A DNA stretch of 64,000 nt from Methylobacterium sp. Leaf104 (GTDB lineage: Bacteria > Pseudomonadota > Alphaproteobacteria > Rhizobiales > Beijerinckiaceae). The position numbers were made by a program, and so were the translations under genes. This document shows positions 21,182 to 29,577 of the stretch, piece by piece (positions within the stretch are counted from its first letter, which is position 1; the number at the start of each line of letters is the position of its first letter). The notes beneath the pieces are model-generated. The model saw only the letters and a program-made list of their open reading frames with translations. It had not been told where the DNA came from and made no database searches. The stretch covers positions 506,662 through 570,661 of the forward strand of contig NZ_LMMZ01000023.1 in assembly GCF_001422885.1 (NCBI RefSeq), read 5' to 3'.

Positions 21182-21970
21182 ATGGGCGTCGTCGATCTCG
21201 CGCGGTTCATGGACGATCTCGCCACCGCCTCGGGGCAGGCGATCCTGCCGTTCTTCCGCGCCGCCTTCGGCATGGACGACAAGGCCCGCGGCGGGGCCGC
21301 CTTCGACCCGGTGACCGAGGCCGACCGGGCCGCCGAGGTGGCGATGCGCGGCATGATCCGGCGGCAGTTGCCGACCCACGGCATCCTCGGGGAGGAATTC
21401 GGCTCGGAGAACCTCGACGCCGAATGCGTCTGGGTCCTCGACCCCATCGACGGGACCCGGGCCTTCGTCGCCGGCCTGCCGACCTGGGGCACGCTGATCG
21501 GCCTGACCCATCACGGCGCGGCGGTGCGCGGCCTGATGCACCAGCCCTATCTCGGCGAGCTGTTCTCCGGCGACGGCGCCCAGGCCCGCCTGCGCGCGCC
21601 GCGCGGCGAGCGCCAGCTCCTGACCCGTCGCGGCACCGCCCTCGGCCAGGCGATCCTCGCCACCACGGACCCACGCCTGTTCGCCGAAGGCGAGGAGCGC
21701 GAGCGCTTCCGCGGCCTCGAAGGCGCGGTGCGCCTCTCGCGCTACGGCACCGACTGCTACGCCTATTGCATGCTCGCCGCCGGCCAGGTCGACCTCGTGG
21801 TGGAAGCCGGGCTCAAGCCCTACGACATCGTCGCGCTGATCCCGATCATCGAGGGCGCGGGCGGCATCGTGACGACCTGGGACGGCGGCCCGGCCACCGG
21901 GGGCGGACGCATCGTCGCCGCCGGGGACCGCCGCCTGCACGAGGCGGCCCTGCGCCACCTCAATCCGTGA
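21182..21970 (+). CDS. hisN: Histidinol-phosphatase, inositol monophosphatase family
   Basis: Dephosphorylates L-histidinol phosphate in histidine synthesis; Mg-dependent. The 262-residue protein has the metal-binding signatures GILGEEFGSE and WVLDPIDGTRAFVAGLPTWGT and the second site VEAGLKPYDIVALIPIIEGAGG. The ATG at 21182 is preceded by GAGGGGA at 21169-21175, a suitable ribosome binding site, so I prefer it to the GTG at 21176. Closest subfamily is alphaproteobacterial HisN, but a general inositol-phosphatase role cannot be fully excluded. Confidence 0.9.
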   Translation: MGVVDLARFMDDLATASGQAILPFFRAAFGMDDKARGGAAFDPVTEADRAAEVAMRGMIRRQLPTHGILGEEFGSENLDAECVWVLDPIDGTRAFVAGLPTWGTLIGLTHHGAAVRGLMHQPYLGELFSGDGAQARLRAPRGERQLLTRRGTALGQAILATTDPRLFAEGEERERFRGLEGAVRLSRYGTDCYAYCMLAAGQVDLVVEAGLKPYDIVALIPIIEGAGGIVTTWDGGPATGGGRIVAAGDRRLHEAALRHLNP

Positions 21971-22161
21971 GGCGCAGCCCTCACGCCGCCTTCGTGGTTC
22001 ACGCACCCGGCGGTTCGATTCCCACGCTCGCCACGTGCGCGCGAGGTCCACAGCGCGAGGTCCGCAGGGGGGGGGCGATTTCCGCCGGTCCACCCCGAGG
22101 CTGGGAACGCCGTCGGCGGACCATCATGCGAGGCTTCCGCCGGTGCTTTCTCGAAGGCCCG

Positions 22162-22193
22162 GATCGATGCGTGCGAGGATCGATGCGTGCGAG
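22162..22193. repeat. Perfect 16-bp tandem duplication
   Basis: GATCGATGCGTGCGAG occurs twice in direct succession (22162-22177 and 22178-22193) in the gene-free region downstream of both hisN and the AraC gene. It looks like a slippage duplication. Confidence 0.8.
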
Positions 22194-22245
22194 ACACGGC
22201 CGCCGCCCCACGGCGTCGTGGCGCCGGCATATCCCGACGGGATCC

Positions 22246-23277
22246 TTACGTCTCGCGCAGCCATTTCCAGACGTGCTGCACCGTCCCTCGACCGCCGCCT
22301 TGCTGGACCGTCCGACGCTCGCCGCGCCAGGCCTGAGGGGGAGCGCCGTAGCGCTTGCGGAAGCTGCGGCTGAGCTGGGAGACGCTGCTGAAGGCAAACA
22401 CCTCGGCCAACCGGCCGATGGTCCGCCTCTCCATCGGATCGGCCAGAGCGTCGCGCACCGCCCTCAGGCGCTCGTTTTGCACGAAGTGCATCACACCCCC
22501 CTCCGGCTCGAACATTCGGTAGAGGGTGGACCGCGAGACCAGCATCTGCGCGGCGATGAACTCGGGCGACAGGTCGTTCCGCGACAGGTTGGCCTGCACG
22601 ATCATCCTGGCCAGCGCCATCAGGCCGCCGTCGAGTTCGCGGCCATCCAACACATCCGTGGCCTGCGAAGCATCGAGGAGACGGCGCAGGAAGGCGACGA
22701 ACTCATCTGCGAAGGCCTCGGCTTCGTCCGCGCGCGTGGTCGGCAACCGGCGGTAGATGTCGAGGATGCGGGCGGCCAGGAGCCGGTTGCGGGCCGCATC
22801 GAAGCGCAGGCCGTGCTCCTCGAGCGGCAGCCCGTGAAGGCGGGTGGTCGGCACGGCGATGCCGATCGCGTCGGCTCGGTCGAGCATGCCATCGAGCAGG
22901 TGACGGCGGCCTATGAACGTCACGGCCCCGGGCGAAGCCGACACGTCCTTGCCACCGACGGTGCCCTGGAAGCGGCCAGATCGGTAGAGCTGGACCATGT
23001 AATGGTCGGGACCGGCATCGACGCGTCGGCGGTCCCGCTGGAGCCGCTGCGTCGAGAGCAGCGAGCGATGGGTGACGAGATCGCTGATCTGGTAGGCCAC
23101 GTTGGCGCCGAAGGGCAGCGGGGCGGATCGCGTCGTCGGGCTGACCGCGTACATCGGCGCCAGGAGGGTGCGCCATCGCTCGAAAGCCTCGCCCGGAGGC
23201 AAGCCCGACGTCGTCAGGAAGAAGGACGGCAGGCCCGCCTCAGCCGTCGCGTCTGCAGTCAACGGGCCACATCCCAC
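22246..23277 (-). CDS. AraC family transcriptional regulator
   Basis: A 343-residue regulator. Residues about 30-190 resemble the AraC-binding-like-2 ligand domain (HYMVQLYRSGRFQGTVGG), and residues about 220-325 form the double helix-turn-helix: FIAAQMLVSRSTLYRMFEPEGG and IGRLAEVFAFSSVSQLSRSF split across the two motifs. The tail is basic. It is flanked by gene-free DNA on both sides (275 and 253 bases), so no target operon is evident; it may act on an unlinked locus. Confidence 0.9.
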   Translation of the reverse strand: MGCGPLTADATAEAGLPSFFLTTSGLPPGEAFERWRTLLAPMYAVSPTTRSAPLPFGANVAYQISDLVTHRSLLSTQRLQRDRRRVDAGPDHYMVQLYRSGRFQGTVGGKDVSASPGAVTFIGRRHLLDGMLDRADAIGIAVPTTRLHGLPLEEHGLRFDAARNRLLAARILDIYRRLPTTRADEAEAFADEFVAFLRRLLDASQATDVLDGRELDGGLMALARMIVQANLSRNDLSPEFIAAQMLVSRSTLYRMFEPEGGVMHFVQNERLRAVRDALADPMERRTIGRLAEVFAFSSVSQLSRSFRKRYGAPPQAWRGERRTVQQGGGRGTVQHVWKWLRET

Positions 23278-23530
23278 GCTATCCGGCCCATTCGGCGGAG
23301 GAGGCTAGGCATGCAGTCCTCGACGGGGCAAGACAAATGCCCGTGTCCGGCCGGGGCGGCGCATATCCGGCGCAAGCAGGGCGGGAGCCGCGTTCGCGAG
23401 CAGGGCACGCCCGCATCCACGGCGTGATCGGGTCGAGGGCCTCTCGGTCTGGGATCGGCGTCAGGTTCGGACGCCTCGCTGCCGCCGAGGCACAGAGGCC
23501 CCGGGGCTCAAGCCCCCCGCGTCCCGAACG

Positions 23531-24511
23531 TCACGCCTCCAGCCGCGCGCGCTCGGCCGGTTCCGCCGCGTCCGAGCCCGGCATGAAGGCGTCGAAGGCC
23601 GCCCAGAAATCCTCCCGGATCGCATCGCGCTCCGACAGGATCTCGTGGCGCGCGCCGGGCAGCACCAGGATGTGCCCGGCCCGGAGGCGGCGGGCGAAGC
23701 GCTCGGTGGTGCGGGTGCCGCAGACGGGGTCGGCGCCGGCCGCGACGATCAGGGTCGGCACCGCGATCCGTCCCGGCACGCCGGGCGCGGCGAGGCGCTT
23801 CATGGCCCGGAAGGCGCTGGCGAGCCAGGCGATGCTGGGATCGCCGACGGCCCCGGCCCCGACGTCGCGGGCCGCCGCCGCGTTGCGGGCGTAACGCTCC
23901 GGGTCCCGGCACAGGCGGTTGTTCGGATAGGGCTTGGTGGCGATCGAGACCGCCGAGCCGAAGGGGATGTAGCGCCGGCCCCAGCCGATCCCGTGCAGGA
24001 CGCGCGCGAGGAAGGCCGCGCCCGCGGGCCAGCGCACCATGCGGATCGACAGCATCGGCGCCACGGTGACGATGCGCCGGAACGGCAGCCAGCCGTCATG
24101 GGCGCCGGTCAGCGCCACCGCGCCGCCCATCGAGTGCGCCAGGCAGAGATGCGGGTGGGGCATCAGCGGGCGCAGGATCGCGTCCTCGATCGCCTTCAGG
24201 TCGCGGCGGTAATCGTCGAAATGGGCGACGTGGCCCCGGTGGGGATCGTCGACCTGGCGCTGCGATTCGCCCTGGCCGCGCCAGTCGAAGGCGACGACGG
24301 CGAAGCCCCGTCCGCGCAGGTCGGCGATGGTCTCGTAATACTTCTCGATGAATTCGGCCCGGCCCTGGAGCAGGCAGACCGTGCCCTTCACCAGGCGGGT
24401 GGTCGGGCGCCAATGGGCGGCCCGCAGCTCGATCCCGTCCTCGGTGCGCACCGCCTTGAGGGCACCGCCCGGCGGAACGGGATTGTCGGGGGTGGAACGC
24501 AGGGTCAGCAT
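23531..24511 (-). CDS. Alpha/beta hydrolase, lysophospholipase-like
   Basis: A 326-residue serine hydrolase of the Hydrolase_4 (monoacylglycerol lipase/PldB-like) group. The nucleophile is Ser127 in CLAHSMGGAV; the oxyanion region is LLQGRAEFIEKYYE; FDWRGQGESQR is the lid-side motif; acid and His candidates are AAGADPVCG and PGARHEIL. There is no signal peptide. It is divergent from hsp20, sharing a 179-base intergenic region. Substrate is inferred as acylglycerol or lysophospholipid. Confidence 0.9.
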   Translation of the reverse strand: MLTLRSTPDNPVPPGGALKAVRTEDGIELRAAHWRPTTRLVKGTVCLLQGRAEFIEKYYETIADLRGRGFAVVAFDWRGQGESQRQVDDPHRGHVAHFDDYRRDLKAIEDAILRPLMPHPHLCLAHSMGGAVALTGAHDGWLPFRRIVTVAPMLSIRMVRWPAGAAFLARVLHGIGWGRRYIPFGSAVSIATKPYPNNRLCRDPERYARNAAAARDVGAGAVGDPSIAWLASAFRAMKRLAAPGVPGRIAVPTLIVAAGADPVCGTRTTERFARRLRAGHILVLPGARHEILSERDAIREDFWAAFDAFMPGSDAAEPAERARLEA

Positions 24512-24663
24512 CGACGAAGTCTCACGCAGAGAAAGGGACCGAAATTTTTGGCCTCGGCCGCGGCCCAGGCTCTTGCGAGGCTCAAATCCCGCTCCGATAT
24601 CACGGGAGCACCGGCCAATACGGCGGTGCGACTGGTCCGGCCCACGGGCGGACCCGAATCCAG

Positions 24664-24688
24664 CATGTTGCTTCTTACGGAGAATGTG
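24664..24688 (+). promoter_or_regulatory. ROSE-like RNA thermometer hairpin masking the hsp20 ribosome binding site
   Basis: The last hairpin before the hsp20 start pairs CATGTT-g-CTTC (24664-24674) with GGAGAATGTG (24679-24688) around a TTAC loop. It contains 10 pairs including G-T wobbles and a single bulged G at 24670. The Shine-Dalgarno GGAG (24679-24682) is fully paired, and TTGCT opposite the SD with a bulged G is the hallmark of ROSE elements in rhizobial small heat-shock genes. Further GC hairpins lie upstream in the leader. Confidence 0.6.
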
Positions 24689-24690
24689 TG

Positions 24691-25164
24691 ATGCGTCAGT
24701 TCGACCTTGCTCCCCTTTACCGCTCCACCGTCGGTTTCGACCGCCTGTTCTCGGCCCTCGACCAGTTCGTCAGCGCCGACGCGGCCCCGACCTACCCGCC
24801 CTACAACATCGAGCGCACCGGCGAGAACGCCTACCGGATCACGGTGGCGGTGGCCGGCTTCACGGATTCCGATCTCGCGATCGAGGTCAAGGAGAATGCG
24901 CTGACGCTGAAGGGCGAGCGCAAGTCCGACCCGGCCAAGCCGGCGGAATTCCTGCACCAGGGCATCGCGGCCCGCGCCTTCGAGCGTCGGTTCCAGCTCG
25001 CCGACTACGTCCAGGTGACGGGGGCCGCCCTCGAGAACGGCCTTCTCCACATCGATCTCGTCCGCGAGATTCCGGAGGCCAAGAAGCCGCGCCAGATCCA
25101 GATCGCCACCGGCCGCGCCCCGCAGGCCCCGGTGATCGAGGGCTCGGTGCAGCAGGCCGCCTGA
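24691..25164 (+). CDS. Small heat-shock protein, Hsp20/IbpA type
   Basis: ATP-independent holdase of 157 residues with a central alpha-crystallin domain (about 35-130): YPPYNIERTGENAYRITVAV, GFTDSDLAIEVKENALTL and AFERRFQLADYVQVTGA. The N-terminus (DLAPLYRSTVGFDRLF) is the class A HspA/IbpA form found in rhizobia. ATG 24691 follows GGAG by 8 bases. The paired ribosome binding site suggests translation rises with temperature. A strong terminator follows. Confidence 0.96.
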   Translation: MRQFDLAPLYRSTVGFDRLFSALDQFVSADAAPTYPPYNIERTGENAYRITVAVAGFTDSDLAIEVKENALTLKGERKSDPAKPAEFLHQGIAARAFERRFQLADYVQVTGAALENGLLHIDLVREIPEAKKPRQIQIATGRAPQAPVIEGSVQQAA

Positions 25165-25185
25165 TCGGCGCTCATGGGTGCCCGG

Positions 25186-25215
25186 AGCGCCCCGGCCGCG
25201 AGGCCGGGGCGCTTT
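25186..25215 (+). terminator. Intrinsic terminator of hsp20
   Basis: Perfect 12-bp stem AGCGCCCCGGCC (25186-25197) and GGCCGGGGCGCT (25202-25213) with a GCGA loop, followed by TTCCCC. It lies 21 bases after the hsp20 stop and may also serve the convergent small gene. Confidence 0.8.
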
Positions 25216-25222
25216 CCCCTGT

Positions 25223-25528
25223 TCAGAAGCCTCCGTCGAACCAGTCGTCGCGGCTCGGCTCCTTGCAGCGGTAGCCGACGAAGCAGCGCGGCGTATCCCC
25301 CGCGGGCACAAAGGCCGGCACCGTGATCTCGGTGACCTCGCAGAAACTGCGGTCGCGTACGAAGCGGTCATAGGTCGCCCCGCCGGTTCCGAGCACGAGA
25401 CCGCCGCGGCGATCGACCAGCGTCTTGGCCTGGCTGCAGGACATGCTCGTGGTGGAGGCCCGCTGGGCGAGGGCGGGCGCTGTGAAGGCGCAGAGGGCAA
25501 GGGCGACGGCGAGAACGCGGTTCGGCAT
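25223..25528 (-). CDS. Small exported protein of unknown function
   Basis: A 101-residue protein with a clear signal peptide (LAVALALCAFTAPALA, cleavage before QRAS). The mature part of about 80 residues has four cysteines (Cys31, and near residues 63, 82 and 88), suggesting two disulfides, and a conserved-looking core SCSQAKTLVDRRGGLVLGTG. I recognise this as a type common in Hyphomicrobiales but know no function. It is a single gene, convergent with hsp20. Confidence 0.75.
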   Translation of the reverse strand: MPNRVLAVALALCAFTAPALAQRASTTSMSCSQAKTLVDRRGGLVLGTGGATYDRFVRDRSFCEVTEITVPAFVPAGDTPRCFVGYRCKEPSRDDWFDGGF

Positions 25529-25626
25529 GGCCGGTCAACGCGCGGCCCGCCCGGCAGATCCCGGACCGGCCTATCGCGTCGCGACCGCGCCAGCCCCGGG
25601 CATCCCGCCCCGGGCGTCGGGCGCGG

Positions 25627-26085
25627 TCACAGGTCGCCGAAGATCAGCTGTCCCTGCGGGCTCGGCCGACGCGCCGGCGCCTCGCCCTTGGGGCGCTTGG
25701 CGGCCGGCTTGCCCGTCGCCCTGCGCAAGGCCGGCCGCTGGGCCGGCGGATCGGCGCGCAGGCGCGCCTTCGCCTTGTCGCGGGCGATCGCCTCGGGGGC
25801 GTGCGGATCGTCGTCGAGCCACTTGCCGCGCTTGATCACCTCGTTGACCCGGCCCTGGTTCACCCCGACCTTGAAGGCGATCTCCTGCTGGGTCATGCCC
25901 GTGGAGGCGTGCAGGTCGAGGATGGCGCGGGCCAGTTCCGGGGTCATCTTCTGGCCGGTGAGGCGCCGGGCGGGCTTGATCGTGCGCGTGGCCCGGTCCC
26001 GCTCGCGCAGGCGCTCCAGCAGGGCGAGGGCCATGTGCATGCCGTGCTCGCGCAGGGACTCCTCGAATTCCTTCAACGTCGCCAT
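25627..26085 (-). CDS. Small helix-turn-helix DNA-binding protein
   Basis: A 152-residue protein from the ATG giving MATLKEFEESLREHG. A helix-turn-helix is visible at about 62-88 (LHASTGMTQQEIAFKVGVNQ, then GRVNEVIKRGKW). The C-terminal third is basic and Pro/Ala-rich, ending SPQGQLIFGDL. GAGG lies about 10 bases before this start; in-frame ATGs at 26094 and 26100 would add three or five residues. It is probably a nucleoid or regulatory protein; targets are unknown. Confidence 0.75.
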   Translation of the reverse strand: MATLKEFEESLREHGMHMALALLERLRERDRATRTIKPARRLTGQKMTPELARAILDLHASTGMTQQEIAFKVGVNQGRVNEVIKRGKWLDDDPHAPEAIARDKAKARLRADPPAQRPALRRATGKPAAKRPKGEAPARRPSPQGQLIFGDL

Positions 26086-26376
26086 CGTCGGCATCCTCAT
26101 CGCCGCAGGGTTCCGTGAGACCGGAACCGCGACCGTTCCATCAACGCGACCGAAACGCCAGGGTTGCGCCGGACAGGGGCTCAGGGTTGGGCCGGTTCGG
26201 GCACCCTGACAACAGGCAAGATCCGTCATCCACCGCTATCCTCCTGTCCGGGCGGGGAAGGGCGGGCGGCAGGCCAGCGCAGGCATCGGAGCCGGCGCGT
26301 GCCAGCCCGTGGCCAGCGGCGCGCCGTTCGGCTAAACCGCCGGTCCCGCCGCGGTTTTCCCGAGGAGCCCCGCCCG

Positions 26377-27243
26377 ATGATCAGCCCGATCGTGTCCGTC
26401 TCCCGTGCGGGGCCGCCCCCCGGCACGCCATCCCTGGTGGATGCCCTCGAGAGCGGCGCGGTCCTGATGTTCCCCGACCTCGACTTTCCCCTGAGCGCCT
26501 TCGAGGAGCGCTTCGTCCAGCGCCCCTTCGCCGACGGCAAGGCCAAGAACGTCAACATCCGCGGGGCCGAGGCCACCCTGCGGGGCGCGGCCGGCACGCC
26601 GGAGGAGCAGGAGGCCCTGCGCCAGGTCCTCATCCGCTACCGCGGCTTCGCCGAGGCGCTGGTTGCCCAGCACCTCCCGGCCTATGCCGGCAAGGTCTCC
26701 TTCGCCGGCACCTCCTACCGGCCCTTCGAGGTCGACCGGCGCAAGCTGAGCTGGCGGCGCGACGACACCCGGCTGCACGTGGACGCCTTCCCGTCGAACC
26801 CCATCGGCGAGAAGCGCATCCTGCGCATCTTCCGCAACATCAACCCCGATGGCCAGCCGCGCCACTGGCGGGTCGGCGAGGATTTTTCCGCGATGGCGGA
26901 GAAGTTCCTGCCGCGCCTGCCCGGCTACTCGCCGCTCTCGGCCCGGATGCTGGCGCTCCTCAAGATCACCAAGGCGCGTCGGAGCGAATACGACCACCTG
27001 ATGCTGCACCTGCACGACGCCCTGAAGCAGGACATGCGCTACCAGGAGACCGCCCCCCAGGCCGACGTGCATTTCTCGCCCGGCCAGACCTGGGTGACCT
27101 TCTCCGACCTCGTCATGCACGGCGCCATGGGCGGCCAGTACATGTTGGAGCAGACCGCCTACCTCGCGGTGGCCGACCAGGCCCGCCCCGAGCGCAGCCC
27201 GCAGCGCCTGCTCGCCAAGGCCCTCGGCCGCCCCCTTCGCTGA
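26377..27243 (+). CDS. kdoO: Kdo hydroxylase, Fe(II)/2-oxoglutarate dioxygenase
   Basis: Hydroxylates the 3-position of Kdo in the lipopolysaccharide inner core to give Ko, using O2 and 2-oxoglutarate. The 288-residue protein has the iron triad candidates His134 and Asp136 (RLHVDAFPSNP) and His248 (DLVMHGAM), with ILRIFRNINPDGQPR between them. Ribosome binding site GAGGAG lies about 10 bases before ATG 26377. Assignment is from recall of the KdoO family signature; it would be peripheral to the inner membrane, acting on lipid A-Kdo. The ABM gene follows after 31 bases. Confidence 0.8.
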   Translation: MISPIVSVSRAGPPPGTPSLVDALESGAVLMFPDLDFPLSAFEERFVQRPFADGKAKNVNIRGAEATLRGAAGTPEEQEALRQVLIRYRGFAEALVAQHLPAYAGKVSFAGTSYRPFEVDRRKLSWRRDDTRLHVDAFPSNPIGEKRILRIFRNINPDGQPRHWRVGEDFSAMAEKFLPRLPGYSPLSARMLALLKITKARRSEYDHLMLHLHDALKQDMRYQETAPQADVHFSPGQTWVTFSDLVMHGAMGGQYMLEQTAYLAVADQARPERSPQRLLAKALGRPLR

Positions 27244-27274
27244 CGCCTCGAACCTCGTAAGGCCGGAGACTCCC

Positions 27275-27574
27275 ATGATCCTCGAAATCGCCCAGATCGA
27301 CGTCAAGCCCGGCATGGAGGCCGAGTTCGAGGCCGGCATCGCCAAGGCCGCGGCGATCTTCAAGGCCGCGAAGGGCTGCCGCAGCTTCGCCGTCCGCCGC
27401 TCCATCGAGAAGCCGCAGCGCTACCGCCTGCTCATCGAGTGGGAGACCCTGGAGAACCATACCGTGGACTTCACGGGCTCGCAGGCCTGGAAGGACTACC
27501 GGGCCATGGTCTCGCCCTGCTTCGAGGCCCCGCCCAGCGTCGAGCACACCGAGCTCGCGCTCCAGGCCTTCTGA
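27275..27574 (+). CDS. Antibiotic biosynthesis monooxygenase (ABM) domain protein
   Basis: A 99-residue single ABM-fold protein: ILEIAQIDVKPGMEAEFEAG at the N-terminus, CRSFAVRRSIEKPQRYRLLI, WETLENHTVDF and a C-terminal VEHTELALQAF. Members are cofactor-less oxygenases, haem degraders or quinol oxidases; the reaction is not predictable here. It probably shares a transcript with the Kdo hydroxylase gene 31 bases upstream. Confidence 0.85.
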   Translation: MILEIAQIDVKPGMEAEFEAGIAKAAAIFKAAKGCRSFAVRRSIEKPQRYRLLIEWETLENHTVDFTGSQAWKDYRAMVSPCFEAPPSVEHTELALQAF

Positions 27575-27581
27575 GGCCGCC

Positions 27582-28019
27582 TCACCGTCCGGAGCCGCGC
27601 ACCAGCCTCTTGATGCGGTCGTCGAGCCTGCCGATCCGCGCGCGCACACCGCGCGCGGTGCAGCTCGACAGGGTCTCGCCGGCGAAGAAGCCGAACTGCT
27701 CGGCGCGCTCGCGGCAGGCCAGGACCGGCGGCAGCGCGATCACCAGGACGAAGGGCGCCGTCAGCAGGACGAGGTTGAGGAGGAGCGACGGCGCCCAGCC
27801 GAGGGTGAAGCCGCGGCTCGGCGCCTCGGACTCGGCCTCGCGGATGCGGCGCACCGGCCGGGGCGTGCGCAATCCGTCGCGGATGGTCGCCTGCCGGATC
27901 TGGGCGGCCGCCGGGGTCGCCGGTCCCTCGGCCGGCAATTCGCCCCGGATCCGCGCCTGCGCGCCGAGGTCGTCCGTGGTCAGTGTCTCCGATCCGAGGT
28001 TCACCGCGCCCTCCCGCAT
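27582..28019 (-). CDS. Hypothetical single-pass membrane protein
   Basis: A 145-residue protein with a charged cytosolic N-terminal half, one long hydrophobic span around residues 75-99 (LLLNLVLLTAPFVLVIALPP) and a C-terminal part with two cysteines (LACRERAEQF; SSCTARGVRARIG) that could pair in the periplasm. It ends 8 bases from the convergent ABM gene. The gene upstream on the same strand has the same layout, so the two may form a unit. Function unknown. Confidence 0.65.
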   Translation of the reverse strand: MREGAVNLGSETLTTDDLGAQARIRGELPAEGPATPAAAQIRQATIRDGLRTPRPVRRIREAESEAPSRGFTLGWAPSLLLNLVLLTAPFVLVIALPPVLACRERAEQFGFFAGETLSSCTARGVRARIGRLDDRIKRLVRGSGR

Positions 28020-28048
28020 CGATCCATTCCGAGCCCGGTCACGCGCCG

Positions 28049-28405
28049 CTACCGCAGGCCGTTGGCGACGGTCCGGAGGTCGCCCTCGAGATTGAGGACG
28101 CGTCCGGCGAGATTGCGCCGGGCGCAGGCGGTGTTGTGCACGATCTCGGGAAGCCAGGACCCGCGCGCCGCCGCGCCCTGGCAGTCCATCAGGAAGCCCG
28201 CCCCGAGCAGAAGCGTCATCGGGCCCAGCATCAGGGTCAGCTTGAGCATGCGGCCGATGCCGAATCCGCCGCGGCGGCGCCGGGCCGAATCGCGGGGCCG
28301 CCGCACCGGCTGGTCGTCCGGCGAATCGTCCGGCGAGTCGTCCGGCTCCTGGTCGCGCGGTCCGAACTCCCGTTCGTAGTAGGCTTCGAGCTTGCTGCGC
28401 TTCAT
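28049..28405 (-). CDS. Hypothetical single-pass membrane protein with Asp-Ser-Pro repeat
   Basis: A 118-residue protein. The N-terminus is charged with a short acidic repeat (DDSPDDSPDDQP, from a 12-base DNA repeat near 28313-28345), then an Arg-rich patch, one hydrophobic span (MLKLTLMLGPMTLLLGAGF, about 54-72) and a periplasmic tail with two cysteines. It sits 29 bases upstream of the similar membrane protein gene. Function unknown. Confidence 0.65.
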   Translation of the reverse strand: MKRSKLEAYYEREFGPRDQEPDDSPDDSPDDQPVRRPRDSARRRRGGFGIGRMLKLTLMLGPMTLLLGAGFLMDCQGAAARGSWLPEIVHNTACARRNLAGRVLNLEGDLRTVANGLR

Positions 28406-28649
28406 CGGTGAGCGTCCGCCGACCCGGCTCGTGCCGGACTCATCGACCCCAGGGTCGCGCGAACACGGATAAGGTCCGCCTAACGGCGGGGTCGAGAAGC
28501 CCACGACCTCGACGCGTGCTTTCGGAATACTGAACGCGATGGCTGCGTTCGCGCGCGATCCCGGTGACATCCGCCCGCGGACTGCGTACCTAGGATCGAC
28601 GCACGCCGAGCCGTTCCAGCCGCCCCCTGTCACCGAGCGATCCTCGCCC

Positions 28650-29573
28650 ATGATCCAACGCCCCCTCCGCATCGGCACGCGCGGAAGTCCGATGGCCCTG
28701 GCCCAAACCGGGATGGTCCGAGACCGGATCGTGGCGGCCAATCCTGGCCTCGAGACCGAGATCGTGGTGGTCAACACTGTGGCCGACCGCATCCTCGACC
28801 GGCCCCTGTCGGAGATCGGCGGCAAGGGCCTGTTCACGAAGGAGCTGGAGCAGGCGCTCTACGCCGACGTGGTCGACGTCGCCGTCCACTCGATGAAGGA
28901 CGTGGAGACCTGGCTGCCGGACGGGCTCGTCATCGCCTGCATCCTGGAGCGCGACGACCCGCGCGACGCCTTCCTGTCGCCGCGGGCCTCCGGCTTCGCC
29001 GAGCTCCCGCCCGGGTCCCGGGTCGGCACCTCGTCCCTGCGCCGGGCGGCGCAGGTCCTGATGCGCCGGCCCGACCTCCGGATCGTGCCCCTGCGCGGCA
29101 ACGCCAACACCCGCATGCGCAAGCTGGAGGAGGGCACCTGCGACGCCACCCTGCTGGCGCTCTGCGGCCTGGAGCGCCTCGGCATGGCCGACATGGCCCG
29201 GAGCGTCCTCGAAGTCGGCGAGATGCTGCCTGCGGTGGCGCAGGGCGCGCTCGGCATCGAGTGCCGCGAGGCCGATGCCGCCGTGCGCGCGCTCTTCGCC
29301 CCCCTGGTCTCGGCCCGTGCCACCGCCGAGCTCGAGGCGGAACGCGGCCTCCTCGCCGAGCTCGATGGCTCCTGCCGAACGCCCATCGCCGCCCTGGCGC
29401 GGATCACCGGTGATACGCTCAGCCTCGACGGCCTGCTGTTCCTGCCCGACGGAAGCGCCCACTGGGCGGTGCAGCGCTCCGGGGCCGTCGCCGACGCCGC
29501 GCGGATCGGCCAGGAGGCCGGGGCCGAGCTCAAGCGCGCGGCGGGCGACACCTACGCCCGGCACCTGCAGTAG
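28650..29573 (+). CDS. hemC: Hydroxymethylbilane synthase (porphobilinogen deaminase)
   Basis: Polymerises four porphobilinogens to hydroxymethylbilane in haem, chlorophyll and cobalamin synthesis. The 307-residue protein has RIGTRGSPMALAQ at the start, catalytic Asp84 in VHSMKDV, the basic cluster RRAAQVLMRRPDLRIVPLRG region and the dipyrromethane attachment cysteine Cys242 in DGSCRTPI. The ATG gives MIQRPLRIGT. It is convergent with the GSCFA gene, 4 bases apart. In a pink-pigmented methylotroph this step would also feed cobalamin for the ethylmalonyl-CoA pathway. Confidence 0.97.
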   Translation: MIQRPLRIGTRGSPMALAQTGMVRDRIVAANPGLETEIVVVNTVADRILDRPLSEIGGKGLFTKELEQALYADVVDVAVHSMKDVETWLPDGLVIACILERDDPRDAFLSPRASGFAELPPGSRVGTSSLRRAAQVLMRRPDLRIVPLRGNANTRMRKLEEGTCDATLLALCGLERLGMADMARSVLEVGEMLPAVAQGALGIECREADAAVRALFAPLVSARATAELEAERGLLAELDGSCRTPIAALARITGDTLSLDGLLFLPDGSAHWAVQRSGAVADAARIGQEAGAELKRAAGDTYARHLQ

Positions 29574-29577
29574 GCGC

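Noticed and set aside
18628..21492. 954-residue open frame on the minus strand
   Set aside because: Antisense to the AI-2E family gene, with low-complexity charged sequence and no recognisable domain.
22009..22034. tRNA-like T-arm GGTTCGATTCC with a following CGCCA
   Set aside because: The five bases on either side of the loop do not pair, and no anticodon or D-arm is found upstream. Chance match.
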